Origin: Malania oleifera | Lineage: Eukaryota > Streptophyta > Magnoliopsida > Santalales > Ximeniaceae | Direction: 5' to 3' | Length of the DNA stretch: 64,000 nt | Assembly: GCF_029873635.1 (NCBI RefSeq) | Contig: NC_080420.1 | Span: 56,314,457-56,378,456, forward strand | Shown: one piece after another, positions 44,822 to 56,551 of the stretch | Position numbering within the stretch: position 1 is the stretch's first letter | Layout of the letters: the number at the start of each line of letters is the position of its first letter | The notes under the pieces: model-generated | The model's database searches: none | What the model saw: only the letters and a program-made list of their open reading frames with translations | What the model was told of the DNA's origin: nothing | Translations under genes and position numbers: made by a program

Positions 44822-45069
44822 GGGAGTTTTTTCCTGATTTATTATTATTTTATAATAAAATATAAAATAATACTCTATTTGGGAAAAACCTTCCCAGTTA
44901 TTGCTTACGTAATCTCGTAGGATAAGCTTTATCCTATGAGATTTGTTTAAATCTCCTAGCACCAAGCTACGAGATTTGCCACACATCAAAACTTAATAGC
45001 CTTGATCATTTAAATCTCGCAGCTTGGTTTTGCGAGATTTGTCACACGTCAACCAAATTTAGAAATACG
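44822..45069. repeat. Three-hairpin AAATCTCGCA repeat (copy 2)
   Basis: The same leader block as 13866 is followed by three hairpins: 44911-44944 (long stem with AGGATAA/TTATCCT), 44949-44977, and 45012-45040 (AAATCTCGCA/TGCGAGATTT). It is interrupted on its right by the Athila insertion at 45070. Confidence 0.75.
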
Positions 45070-45480
45070 TGTGATTACGCGCCTAAATTGCGTAATTAGA
45101 CATTTAAATTCATGCACTAACGATTATATTTTTAATTAAATGTCTAACATTGCGCTCTATTTATAATATTTGGGTTTTATTCAATAATTTATGAATTTTT
45201 GGTATTTTGTTATCGCTAGGTAATTTATAGATATTAAAAGTCAACATTAAGTCATAATCTGGGCATAAATTTCCCATCCAAGCTCCAATCGAGGTAATTC
45301 AAAATGTTGTGGGAATCCGAGAAAATTCTCTACAACTTTCGTGTTTTGAGCTTTGAGAGTTATAGGCTGTAGGAAGGTCAAAATTGGGCTTGTGCGCTGG
45401 GAAACAAAAAGAGAAGAAACGGGAAAAGAAAAGAGAATAAATAAATAAATATACTCGTGGGTTGGGTTGATGTGACCCGG

Positions 45481-45997
45481 TGTCACGAGCTAAGCTTGTT
45501 CACGACATTATGCTTGCCTGTGACCCCTTGTCTCGTGTGCTTGGGATGGGTTTTCATCATGTAAATACTAGTGTAGGGTTATTCTCTGCTAGTAGTTTAT
45601 TTGTGTGCCAAATATGGCAGTATGACTCTTCGATCACTTTGATGTTTCCTTGTGCCAAGATGATTATTACATAAAATCCTCTTTAGAGGAGGATGAGTGT
45701 TCATCAGTCATTATAAAACTCACTAGCTATTGTCAAATTTTTTAGCCTACTTGCCTCCCTTGCTAAATAGAGAATGTCAACGAAAATGTTGTCAATGAAT
45801 TTCGTTGATTCAATGTTTACTGCTTGGTTGCCACTGCTTTCATGAATGCTTACTATTTCCGTTGCCATATTGAATGATAATAAAAGTGTTTTGTGGATGA
45901 ATGTTGGTAAATGATAGGCTGGCTAGTTAAACAATAGTGCTTTAGCTAGCGTCGCACGGCCCTTTCACAACAGTGTGAAAATAGTCGGACCATGACA
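45481..45997. mobile_element. 517-bp solo-LTR-like insertion, TSD CCCGG
   Basis: Present in the 5' Athila LTR only: the 3' LTR reads straight through GACCCGGCCATGC near 53251. The insert starts TGTCACGAGC and ends GACCATGACA (TG...CA, TGTCA/TGACA inverted ends). It is flanked by CCCGG at 45476-45480 and 45998-46002. Size, ends and 5-bp TSD fit a solo LTR; the family was not identified. Confidence 0.8.
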
Positions 45998-46666
45998 CCC
46001 GGCCATGCATTCAGGCGTAGGCTTGTGTACACTAGGCTCTAGAAGTAGGGCTTCTGTGGAGCAGAGTTTATTTTTGTTTCCTTTTTCTTCCTCCCTCAGG
46101 TTGGCTCTCATTCTCATCCTCTTCTTTTATTTTCGGCCGTTCACTCTCTCCTCTCTAACTCTCTGTCTCGCCCTCTCCTTTGCAGTCTCTCCCTCTTCTC
46201 TCCTCTCTTCTCTCAAAGCACTCAGCTCTTTCTCTCTCAGCTCTCTTGATTCTCTCTTTCACTTCCTCTCTCTCTCCCTTAATTCTTCCCCTCTCTGCCT
46301 TGCTTCCTACCTCCTACTGCTTTCCCCTTACTGCTATCCTGCTGCCATCCAAAGGTAACCCGAGAGCCCCTTGCTACTGCTGCTTTGTTCTCCCGACTCT
46401 CCATTGCTGTGTTTCTGCTACTATGTGCTGAGGAAGGACCCGAGCCTCTCTGCTTTTTCGAAGCTTGTTTCTTCAAGCTGCTGCAACCCCCATTAACTCG
46501 AGAGGTCCCTTGCTGTCATGGCTATTGTGTGTTGCTATTGAGGGACCCAAAGCCACTGCCTTTGCTACTACTACAGGAACCAGAGAGCTCCTGCTGCTCC
46601 TCTCCTCCTGTTGTGTTGTTGTTGCCATGGCCAATCTTTTCCTCAAACCATACGGTCAACTACACT

Positions 46667-46672
<6 letters not shown>

Positions 46673-46752
<80 letters not shown>
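46673..46752. repeat. (TC)n microsatellite in Athila 5' LTR
   Basis: About 80-bp TC run; the partner tract lies at 53845-53920. Flanking open frames are not genes. Confidence 0.95.
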
Positions 46753-46755
<3 letters not shown>

Positions 46756-47564
46756 TTCTTTCTTTTAAATAGTGATTGATTATTGTTAATTTTTGTTAGA
46801 ATTTCAATTAAAGTTTTAACTTTTAAATCTTGTTTGGGTATTATTTCTAAAGTCAATTTATTTTCCCTCTTCGTATTTAGTATTGTTATTATAGTCAGTT
46901 TTTGGTTGAGTTATTTTTATTATTGTTAAAGTTCGGTTTGATCTCTTAAAAAAAAAAAAATATCATCTTTAGGATTTAAATTTGTTGTCTTCTTTAGAAT
47001 TTAACTTTTGTTGGGTACTATTTATTTTAATTTCAGTTTAATTAAAGTCTAAATTTTTATCGTATTTTAGTTTGCTGCTTAAGTTATTAAAGAGTTTATT
47101 TTGGTTTGCATTCTTGATTGCGTCAAAATTTAGTTTTTGTTTAAGTTTGTGTTTGATTGAGGTTGGTAGAATTGCATGCTTAAATTACGTAGTAAAGTTA
47201 TCATCTTTAGTCTTTTGTCTGAAGTTCAACATGGATTTTAATTCTTGCCTGGCTGATTAAACGTAGGATAGTTTCTCACTGTTAAATTTAGTACATGTTA
47301 GGATTCATAATTTAAATTGCACGTTGTTTTAATTTTTCAAAAAAAAATCTCAAACATCCCAAAAAATCCGAATCTGAATTGTGTTTAGTAAACTTTTTGC
47401 TTTTTTTTTTTTTTTTTTAACTTTCTATTGGAATTATGTGAAATTTGGAATTAGAATGCATGCCCTGAGGAGATGATCTAGCCGTTGGGCTAAGTATTAC
47501 ACGACTAAACGCCTACACTTGGGATAACTTTCGAACTGCTCATTTTTAGAGTGAGTCAAGTTTT

Positions 47565-47582
47565 TGGCGCCTTTGCCAGGGG
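47565..47582 (+). promoter_or_regulatory. Athila primer-binding site
   Basis: TGGCGCCTTTGCCAGGGG, one base from the TGGCGCCGTTGCCGGGG-type site used by Athila elements. Confidence 0.85.
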
Positions 47583-47899
47583 GTGCCAGTTTTAATTTCA
47601 AAATTTTTATTTTTCCAATTATTTTTTATTTTTAATTAGAAAAAATAATAAAAAGTAAAAAATTGAAAATTTTGCAAAATTTGATCATGCTTGTTTGGTG
47701 TTGTGTTGGTGAATTTTTGCTGTCTAAATTGATGTTTGATGTCTTGGCGGGTCCGAAATGTTTCGAATAAACTGTCTAAATCACACTTAGCACTAGTAGT
47801 GACACATAGAGCACAAAATCTGATTGTTCTCTTATTACTTTTACGAGTGATTTTAAAATTGATTTGAGTAATCTGTTTGAAGAAATTTTTTAGGAAGTT

Positions 47900-49680
47900 A
47901 TGGCTGCACCACGTACACTTCAGGATTTTCTATAGCCTACACGCACTTCTACACCTTCCTGCATTGTTTTACCACAAGATGCACCTAACTTCACAATTAA
48001 GCATGGTATGTTATCTGTGATACCTTAGTTTCACGGGATGGATTCTGAGAGTCCATATCAGCATTTGACAGATTTTGAGTTGATCTGCACCACTTTCATT
48101 AATAGGGCTGGAATTGATAAGTATATCAAACTTTGCTTGTTTCCTTTTTCTTTGAAAGATAAGGTAAAAATATGGTTTAATTCTTCGAGACCTAACTCTA
48201 TTACTAGTTGGGCTTAAATGCAGCATGAGTTCTAACATAATTTATTTCCTTTTTCAGAGAACCCAATACCTGCAGGAGCAGATCAGTCAATTCATATAGA
48301 AGGGTGATGAGACCTTCCAAGCTTGCTGGGAGAGATTCAAGGACCTGATACATCACGAATTCAAAATTTGGAGGTTAGTAAATTATTTCTATATTGCTTT
48401 TACCCCTGAATGTAAATAGTTTTCTTAGACTATGTGCAACAAGGATTTCTTCAGCAAGGAACCAAATGAGGCTCCATCATTCTTTGATTACTTAGCTGAA
48501 AGTGCCCAAAAATGGAACACATGATATGATCGAGCACTAATGGTGGCACAATCTCTCAGAGCAATTGGTGGTAAAGATAGATACGAGGTCAAAGAGGAAA
48601 CTAATTTACGGGCTCTTGTTGCTGCTTTGTCTAAAAAAATAGAGGTTATGGAATCAGAGAAAGTGAAAGCTGCAAAATCGGTGGAGGATTGTCCACTTCT
48701 ACTAGTATTGCAGGATAGTGGATCTGATCCAATGCAGTCAGCAAACTAGGTCAACAAATCTCAAAATCAGCCATTCTCGAACACTTATAATCCAGGATGG
48801 AAGAATCACTCGAACTTCTCATGGAGGAATGATCAGTCCGGTCCATTTTCCTTAAAGTTTCAGCAACTTCCTTAATCTTATGTACCACCTCCGTAATCGC
48901 TATATCATTCAATTGTAACTCCTCAACAACAATATCAGTCGTAATAGATCTCTAAGAGATATGCACCTCCAGGATTTCAGCCTAATTTAGCTTCTATTCC
49001 ATCAAAGAAATCTTCTGATGATAGCATGACACAAATGGCAAATATATTTAAGCAATTCATGTAGATTCACATCATGACCAACAGTCAAAATACTCAAGCC
49101 ATGAATGAATTGAGAGATACTATTAATAAGATAAGTACACAACTGAATACCTTAGAAAAATGTAAATTTCCAGCACAACCTCAGTCTAATCTCCAAGTAT
49201 ATTGACAACAACAGCAACCAGTGCATACTGTTTCAGGGGATTCTATTGAAACAACAAAGGCTGTTATCACCTTGAGAAGTGGTAAAGAATTTTCCCGTCT
49301 TGAAATGCTCGTTGATTAATAAACAATTGCTCCAACACCTGAAGTTGCAACTAATACGGATGAAGCAAAAGAAAAATTAGATGAAGCAAGCTCAAATTCA
49401 AAGAAGTCAGGTAATAAGGAGGATAAGATTGTTAAGGAGTATCAACCTATGGTACCCTATCCTCAGAGGTTGACATCTAGTCAGAAGAATAAGTATCACA
49501 CTGAGATTCAAGAAATCTTCAAGCAGGTGAAGATCAATATTCCACTTTTGGAAGTCATGAAGCAAGTTCTTGCATATGCAAAATTTCTGAAGGATCTGTA
49601 CACAGTGAAAAGGAAATTAAACGTGAAGAAGAAAGTTTTCTTGACCGAGCAAGTTAGTGCATTGACATTGAGTTAGACTC
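47900..49680 (+). pseudogene. Athila gag, multiple stops
   Basis: Starts at the ATG at 47900 (MAAPRTLQDF). Capsid-like sequence follows: DSESPYQHLTDFELICTTF near 48038-48095, KDKVKIWFNSSRPNSITSW, and EEAPSFFDYLAESAQKW-like text near 48470. The MVAQSLRAIGGKDRYEVKEETNL region at 48540-48610 and a later GKTTGKAVITLRSGKE-like stretch (about 49250-49290) end it. Several stops prevent translation as one protein. Confidence 0.8.
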
Positions 49681-49721
49681 CTCAGAAGCTTAGAGATCCT
49701 GGTTCTCCCACTATTTCTATT

Positions 49722-50852
49722 ATGATTGGTAAAACTCGCATGGGAAGAGCCTTACTTGATTTTGGGAGTAGTGTGAACTTGCTCCCATTTTCAATATATG
49801 AGCAGTTGGGTTTAGGTGAGCTGAAGAAGACACCTATGATGCTATGTTTGGTAAATAGATCATTAAAAGCTCCACAAGGCATTATTGAAGATGTGTTAGT
49901 ACAAATTGACAAATTCTATTATCCAGTGGACTTTGTAGTCCTAGATATGCAGCAGCCTGTCTCCAACATCTACCAGGCACCTGTTATTCTTGGGCGGCCA
50001 TTCGTTGCTACCTCCAATGCATTGATCAATTGCCGAAGTGGAGTACTGAAGTTCACATTCAGAAATATGACATTGGAGATGAACTTTTTTAATGCTCACA
50101 AGACACCGAATGGGTGTGATGATTCAGAGGTACATGCAGTTGATGCGATAGATGACTTGAATATTTCAGAGCTGTTGTTGGCATTTGATTCTGATGGTGC
50201 ATTTGAGAGTGAATCTTTCGAGCAGCTTGAGGTATTTGATGAAAAAGTTCCTTTGGTTAGAGAGTTGCCAGAATCAGAGGGGCAGTCCACAGAGATAGAT
50301 GCAAGACTAGCTCATGATGCGCAATGGAGATTGAACCCAACCATGACGAAGGTGGTAAAGAAAGAAGTGCTGAAGATGTTAGATGGTGACATCATCTATC
50401 CTATCAATGACATGTCTTGCGCCCCTTGGTTTGATGATATTGTGAACTACCTTGTCATCGATCGAACTCCAGAACATGGGGTAACGCAGGATAAACGTAA
50501 GTTTCTTGCAGAGATCAAGATCATACTTGAGAAGACGGGTTATCCTAATCGAAAAGCCTGGTTAGGTAAATTGGTTGATCCACTCTGGGCCCATAGAACT
50601 ATTTTCAATAGAAATTTAGGGATGTCTCCCTACATGTTAGTTTACGGTAAGGCATGTCATTCACCTATTGAGATTCAGCGTCATGCATTATGGGTTATAA
50701 AACAAATTAACTTTTCACTTGATGATACCAAAGGCTTGAGAAAGTTGCAGGTGTGTGAGCTTCAAGAATCCAAGAGGGAAGTTTATGACAAGGCTCGCTT
50801 AGTGAAGAAGCGGATGAAGTTGCTGCATGACAATAAAATCAAGGATAAATAA
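49722..50852 (+). CDS. Athila protease fused in frame to RT and integrase stubs (internal deletion)
   Basis: An open 376-codon frame. Residues 1-125 are an Athila protease: LLDFGSSVNLLPF (active-site D13) and VILGRPF at 88-94. Residues 201-229 (RLNPTMTKVVKKEVLKMLD...) are the start of RT. Residues 233-262 (CAPWFDDIVNYLV...) are the boundary region normally found after RNase H. Residues 263-376 (NRKAWLGKLVDPLWAHRTIF, MSPYMLVYGKACHSPIEIQ) are the integrase C-terminal half. RT core, RNase H and the integrase catalytic core are missing, yet the frame stays open. The protein cannot integrate or copy. Homology to protease begins upstream (49678), so the ATG chosen is only the first in frame. Confidence 0.85.
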   Translation: MIGKTRMGRALLDFGSSVNLLPFSIYEQLGLGELKKTPMMLCLVNRSLKAPQGIIEDVLVQIDKFYYPVDFVVLDMQQPVSNIYQAPVILGRPFVATSNALINCRSGVLKFTFRNMTLEMNFFNAHKTPNGCDDSEVHAVDAIDDLNISELLLAFDSDGAFESESFEQLEVFDEKVPLVRELPESEGQSTEIDARLAHDAQWRLNPTMTKVVKKEVLKMLDGDIIYPINDMSCAPWFDDIVNYLVIDRTPEHGVTQDKRKFLAEIKIILEKTGYPNRKAWLGKLVDPLWAHRTIFNRNLGMSPYMLVYGKACHSPIEIQRHALWVIKQINFSLDDTKGLRKLQVCELQESKREVYDKARLVKKRMKLLHDNKIKDK

Positions 50853-51096
50853 CTTTTCCCAAATCAGCAAGATCTTCTCTATAACTCTAGATTACATCTA
50901 TTTCCCGCGAAGCTGAGGTCCCGATGGGTGGCCCGTACATCGTTAAACACGCTCATTCCCACGGCGCAGTAGAAATTGTGGATCCAATGAATGGTAACAA
51001 CTTCATGGTTAATGGACAGTAGCTCAAGCCTTTCATGACTCCCTTTGATCCAAATGAAGAGGTCTTGCTTCTACAAGACCCTAGGGGAGTTTTTCT

Positions 51097-51097
<1 letters not shown>
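50853..51097 (+). pseudogene. Athila integrase C-terminal tail, frame-shifted
   Basis: Reads FPAKLRSRWVA, then after a frame change HSHGAVEIVDPMNGNNFMVNGQ and LKPFMTPFDPNEEV, the usual Athila integrase end. Confidence 0.75.
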
Positions 51098-51158
<61 letters not shown>

Positions 51159-51163
51159 TCTCA
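51098..51163. repeat. (TC)n microsatellite
   Basis: TC run following the integrase tail. Open frames through it are spurious. Confidence 0.95.
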
Positions 51164-52829
51164 CATTACTTTTCTTTTTATTTTTTCTTTTTTCTTTTTA
51201 TTTTTGTTTTATTTGCATCTTTCTTTCCTTTTTTTGTTGCATTAGTCGGTAGTGATTTTCTGTGTTTTTTTTTTTCATTAGCTTGTTTCCCCCTTGTACA
51301 GTATTTTTTTCTATTTCCCTTATGCTTCACATTGAGGACAATGTTCCACTTTAATTAAAGGGGGGGGGGGTTGAGAATTTGCATGTGACACTGTGAACGT
51401 TCACTTACTGAGTTTTGTTTTTTTTAAACAAAATTATTGAAGATGGATGATTATGCTATGATAAACACTAACTTATACCCTTCACATACTTGCATATAAC
51501 CTAAGAGTTACACACTCAAGTTATTTATGTGTAGTTTCTTTTTTTATGGCTTTGTAACTCCATAAAGGTTGATTGGTAGTTCATTCATGTTAATCTGGCT
51601 ATATAAACTCTTGTATTTACATGGTATCCCATGAGGCTAAAAATACATGTTCACGTGACTTGTGGTACTTAGGGTTCCTTGTGAGCTCTGAGAGAGCACC
51701 CGTGGCTACTATGACATCTCGTGAGATACTGTTGAGCGATTTATTGTTCTTTTGAGTTTTTGACGTCAGGTTAGAGTTCATGAAACTTAACTTTCCCTTT
51801 TTCTTTTTCTTTTTCTAGATACTCTTTGTACACTAGTCTCAGTTTTTGACTTGCTAGCCTAGAGGTGACATCTAGTGGGGAGATAGAAACTTAAGTCTTG
51901 TAGCCTACTCAAGATGTGAAGGCTGAGTCACCCCTAAAAATAGACTTATTTCATGAACCCCTATTCAAGCTTAATTCACATGGGTGGTATGAAGACAACA
52001 AAAGAAGTGTAATATTTGTCCTAATTGGCCATGAAAAGAAAGAAATTGAAGAATAAGCAAAAAAGAAAGAAAAAAAAGAAATAGAAATGCACCAGAATGG
52101 GATTAAAAATTAATACCTGCTCCACACAACTACAATAAAAAGTCAGGGACACGACACATGTTCTCTACATATGAAGACTTTTCAACCGCCTAATGCTTCA
52201 AATGTATTCACACCTGGTTTGTGAATAAGTAGATCTAGGGTGGTATTGGTTGGATATGGCGAGTAGGTGAGAAGATGCTAAGGTGAAGGATCTGACACCT
52301 CACAAATAGGCTAGATCCTTCTCAGACTAGTCCATTCCATACATTTAGCGTTTGTTCCTTTTAATATGTGGGATGTTTGATTGCGACACTCCTTCTTACA
52401 TATAATACTCATCCTTTATAAGTGTTTTTGAGGGTATACTTGTAAGGCCGAGTCAAAACGACCATTCTGTAGGTGTCCACTAGTATCCTGGGTGTAATGA
52501 GTCATACACATTAAATATACCTCGAAATTTCGCTTGTTTGCACTCGAATTATGACTACGTTAACTCTAAATTGTATTTCTGGTTAACTTTACATGAGTAT
52601 ATTATTCTTAAAGACTATATAATGATGAAACTTGCATGAGTAACTTGCTTCAGAGTTGTGTGAATTGTAAGAGTTTGTGTGTAATCTGGTTATATTCATG
52701 TATGTGAAATGGTATGGTTATGTCACATATGCATTCATTTCATGTTTGTTGGAATTAGTATTTGTGGGTACCGCCCTGAATTTCATTCACGTTATTCGCT
52801 AGAGACTAACAAAACATTTGTTCGGGGGG
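51164..52829 (+). mobile_element. Athila 3' non-coding region with polypurine tract
   Basis: No env-like ORF is visible, although some Athila elements carry one. A G10 run lies at 51361-51370 and the polypurine tract TTCGGGGGG ends at 52829. Confidence 0.7.
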
Positions 52830-53841
52830 TGTGATTACGCACCTAAATTACATAATTAGGCATTTAAATTCATGCACTAACAATTATATTTTTAATTAAA
52901 TGCCTAATTGTGCTCAATATTTTAACATTGCGCTCTATTTATAATATTTGGGTTTTATTTAATAATTTATGAATTTTTGGTATTTTGTTATCCCAGCGTA
53001 ATTTATAGGTATTAAAAGTGGACATTATGTCATAATCTGGGCATAAGTTTTCCATCCAAGCTACAATCGAGGTAATTCAAAATGTTGTGGAAAGCGGAGA
53101 AAATTCTCTACAAATTTTGTGTTTTGAGCTTTGAGAGTTACGGGCTATAGGAAGGTCAAAATTGGGCTTGTGCGCTGGAAAAATAAAAGAGAATAAATAA
53201 GAAAAGAAAAGAGAAAAATAAATAAATATACTCATGGGCCGGGTTGATGTGACCCGGCCATGCAGTCGGGCATGGACTTGTGTACGCTGGGCGCTGGGAG
53301 TAGGGCTTCTATGGGGGCAGAGTTTTGTTTTGTTTTCCTTTTCTTCCTCCCTTAGGCTGGCTCTCATTCTCGTCCTCTTCTTTTATTTTCAACTGCTCAC
53401 TCTCTCCTCTCTAACTCTCTGTCTCGCCCTCTCCTCTTCGGTCTCTCCCTCTTCTCTCCTTTCTTCTCTCTAAGCACTTAGCTCTCTCTCTCATCTCTCT
53501 TGCTTCTCTCTTTCCTTTCCTCTCTCTCTCTCCCTTACTTCTTCCCCTCTCTGTCTTGCTTCCTGCCTTCGTTCTCCTAGCTCCCTATGTTGCTACTTCT
53601 CTATCCTGAGGAAGGACCCAAGCCTCTCTACTTTGCCGAAGCTTGTTTCTCCAAGCTACTGTAACCCCCATCAACCCGAGAGGTCCTTTGCTGTCATGGC
53701 TATTGTGTGCTACTACTGAGGGACCCAAAGCCATTGCCTTTGCTGCTATTGGAGGAACCCGAGAGCTTCTGCTACTCCTCTCCTCCTCTTATGTTGTTGC
53801 TGCCATGATCAATCTCTCCCTCAAACCATATGACCAACTAC

Positions 53842-53924
<83 letters not shown>

Positions 53925-54721
53925 TCTTTCTTTTAAATAGTGATTGATTATTGTTAATTTTTATTAGAATTTCAATTAAAGTTTTAACTTTTAAATCTTG
54001 TTTGGGTATTATTACTAAAGTCAATTTATTTTCCCTCTTCGTATTTAGTATTATTATTAGAGTTAGTTTTTGGTTGAGTTATTTTTATTATTGTTAAAGT
54101 TCAGTTTGATCTCTTTAAAAAGAAAAAAAAAATATCATCTTTAGGATTTAAATTTGTTGTCTTCTTTAGAATTTAAATTTTGTTGGGTACTATTTATTTT
54201 AATTTTAGTTTAATTAAAGTCTAAATTTTTATCGTGTTTTTGTTTGTTGCTTAAGTTGTTAAAGAGTTAATTTTGGTTTGCATTCTTGATTGCGTCAAAA
54301 TTTAGTTTTTGTTTGAGTTTGTGTTTGATTGAGGTTGTTAGAATTGCATGCTTAAATTTTGTAGTAAAGTTATCGTCTTTAGTCTTTTGTCTGAAGTTCA
54401 ACATGGGTTTTAATTCTTACCTGGCTAATTAAATTTAGGATCATTTCTCGCTGCTAAATTTAGTGTGTTAGGATTCTTAATTTAAATTGCACGTTGTTTT
54501 AATTTGTCAAAAAAAATATCTCAAACATCCTAGAAAACCCAAATCTAAACTGTGTTTAGTAAACCTTTTGTTTTTTTTTTTTTTTTTCTGTTGGAATTAT
54601 GTGAAATTTGGAATTAGATTGCATTCCCTAAGGAGACGATCTAGCCCTTGGGTTAAGTATTACACGACTAAACTCCTACACTTGGGATAACTTCTGAGCT
54701 GCTCATTTTTAGAGTGAGTCA
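52830..54721 (+). mobile_element. Athila 3' LTR
   Basis: 1892 bp; retains the uninterrupted target of the 517-bp insert. Ends GAGTGAGTCA and contains (TC)n 53845-53920. Confidence 0.9.
53845..53920. repeat. (TC)n microsatellite in Athila 3' LTR
   Basis: About 76-bp TC run, partner of 46673-46752. Confidence 0.95.
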
Positions 54722-56040
54722 ATGTGCACATCAACTTTTGAATGTTATTTCTAACTTTTCTATTTCACTATACTAGATTATGATTAAAAATATATATAGA
54801 CTTTGCAAGTAGAGTAAACCTCAAAATAAATAGTTAGGTTGAAATCTTTTTGATTTCTACACATACATAGAGTTTGTTGAATTGAGTTTTTATTAATTAT
54901 TTTTAAATGGTGACATATTATGTGTATTTAAAAAGAGAGATGGAAAGAACCTAGGTTTTGAGTTCGATAGTTCATCACTTGTCTATGTGTAGAGGGGCTA
55001 GGGTTTGATCTGTCTGTAATTTCCTTCTAATTTTTGAAAGTGTACGGATAAAAGGGGGGGGGGGTAGGAAATTTTTTGAGGTAGGTGGGAGGTTTGTCCT
55101 TATCTTCAAGAAAAGAAGAGAGAGAAAGAAAAAAATTTTGGACAACAATTTGTTCACCCATTGCCGGTTTTGATTTTTTAAAATTCAGCTTGGATGTCTT
55201 GAAATATATACACACATATAATGGACTTCACTTTTTCATCCTTATAGGAAGATCCATTTGAATAATAAATTTAGAAACCATATCCTATATTACTAAAAAT
55301 AAATTTTCATTTTAATAGAATTAAAAATTGTAAATGTTGACTTAAATGTTGACCTTAAATTTTAGTGTCACTCTTTTGAAGAAATTTTTTTCTTTTTTTA
55401 AAAAATTGAAAAAAATTACAACTATGGTGAGAGAGCATTGTGAAAATGCATATGAGTGTACATGGGAACCCATGCTTTTATTTTGGTTTTAAATTTTCAC
55501 CCACTCAATTCAATCAAATTATTTACAATCGGTTGGTCCCAATTCAAGTCGTGTGCTTTGATATATTTTTCAAAGTTATGTTTCTCAATTTTAAAACATG
55601 TGAAGTGATAATTCATTGTAAATTCTATGTTTACTATTTAATTTATTTTTAATACTATTCTAAAAAAAATAGAAGTGAATGTTTGATTTTAAGGTTTTCC
55701 TTAGTTTATATATATATATTTTTTTATAAGAGTAGAATTGCTTGTATGATAGGAGAATTGCTTGTATGATAGGTGATAACATTGTGTTTCATTCTAAACT
55801 ATCATGCACAGGTTTCATTCACATATACATGTTGGGGAAAATGAATAAACACTTCCAATTATACACAAGTAATACAACGTTGTTATACAAATGAAATGAA
55901 AATAATCAATGTTATACAAATGAAATAAACATAATGATATACCACTCAGTGCCGCAGCGCATTCGTCTCCGGTCTCGGGGTGGCTGCCATCTGCATCTAC
56001 CCTCCCCCTACTGGTTATCTGCATCAGGTGTCCTGTCCCA
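54722..56040. other. A/T-rich stretch, no gene; tail of a repeat at the right
   Basis: No gene recognised. From about 55800 the minus strand continues the fragment at 56044-56355 in broken frames (for example PRPETNALRH near 55950). Confidence 0.45.
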
Positions 56041-56043
56041 TCG

Positions 56044-56500
56044 TCATCCTATCTCTGGATCATCTTCGTCAAAAGGTACTTCGTAATCATCATCTATGCG
56101 AAGCGCACGGGGAGAGAATTGATATGATGTATCTAGACAAGAACGGGGTGGCATAGCGGGTGCATCAACCTCCTCCCCACAAAAAATGTCATCCAATAAA
56201 AATGACATCGATGGGGTGGTAGCAGAGTCAGAAGGGGTGTCAGCCGGTCTACTGGACAGTCCCACAATATTAACTCTAGACAAAGGCGGATGCGGTGCTG
56301 ACAGGCCGAACACGCACTCCGCCTGTACAATCGATGACGAGGAGGTAGGACTCAATGGATGACTGGAGGAAGCATGTCATCCTTCTACTAGAGCTACTTA
56401 ACCTCCTTGCACTGGAGTTGGTCGTCCTCCTCGTGCAGGTACATCAAGTTGAGGTGTAGGGATCCGTCGGCCGTCCTCGTGGACAAGGTCCAATGCAGCA
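56044..56500 (-). pseudogene. Transposon-associated ORF fragment (same family as 15188-15383)
   Basis: A minus-strand frame of 103 codons (56044-56355) with VQAECVFGLSAPHPP and PSMSFLLDDIFCGEEVDAP. Upstream to 56500, broken frames read ALDLVHEDGRRIPTPQLDVPA. It probably belongs to a plant-mobile-domain-type transposon protein, but no defining domain is visible. It ends just left of the Tekay LTR. Confidence 0.6.
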
Positions 56501-56551
56501 CTCATTAACCTATGGATTGCGGGATCTAGAGAGATATGATCTGCCTCACAT

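Larger units (their letters stand above)
45070..47558 (+). mobile_element. Athila 5' LTR with a 517-bp insertion
   Basis: 2489 bp versus 1892 bp for the 3' LTR. Most of the difference is the insertion at 45481-45997 plus its TSD copy. A (TC)n tract at 46673-46752 matches 53845-53920 in the 3' LTR. Confidence 0.9.
45070..54721 (+). mobile_element. Athila-lineage Ty3 element, complete ends, internally deleted pol
   Basis: LTRs at 45070-47558 and 52830-54721 both start TGTGATTACGC and end GAGTGAGTCA. An Athila-type primer site (TGGCGCCTTTGCCAGGGG) follows the 5' LTR and a polypurine tract (TTCGGGGGG) precedes the 3' LTR. Flanks are ATACG and ATGTG, which differ by two transitions and may be a decayed TSD. 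Internal order: gag, protease, pol remnant, non-coding 1.7 kb. Confidence 0.9.

Noticed and set aside
46005..46779. Leu/Ser/Pro-rich frames resembling secreted proteins
   Set aside because: They lie in the Athila 5' LTR, run into the (TC)n tract and recur in broken form in the 3' LTR.
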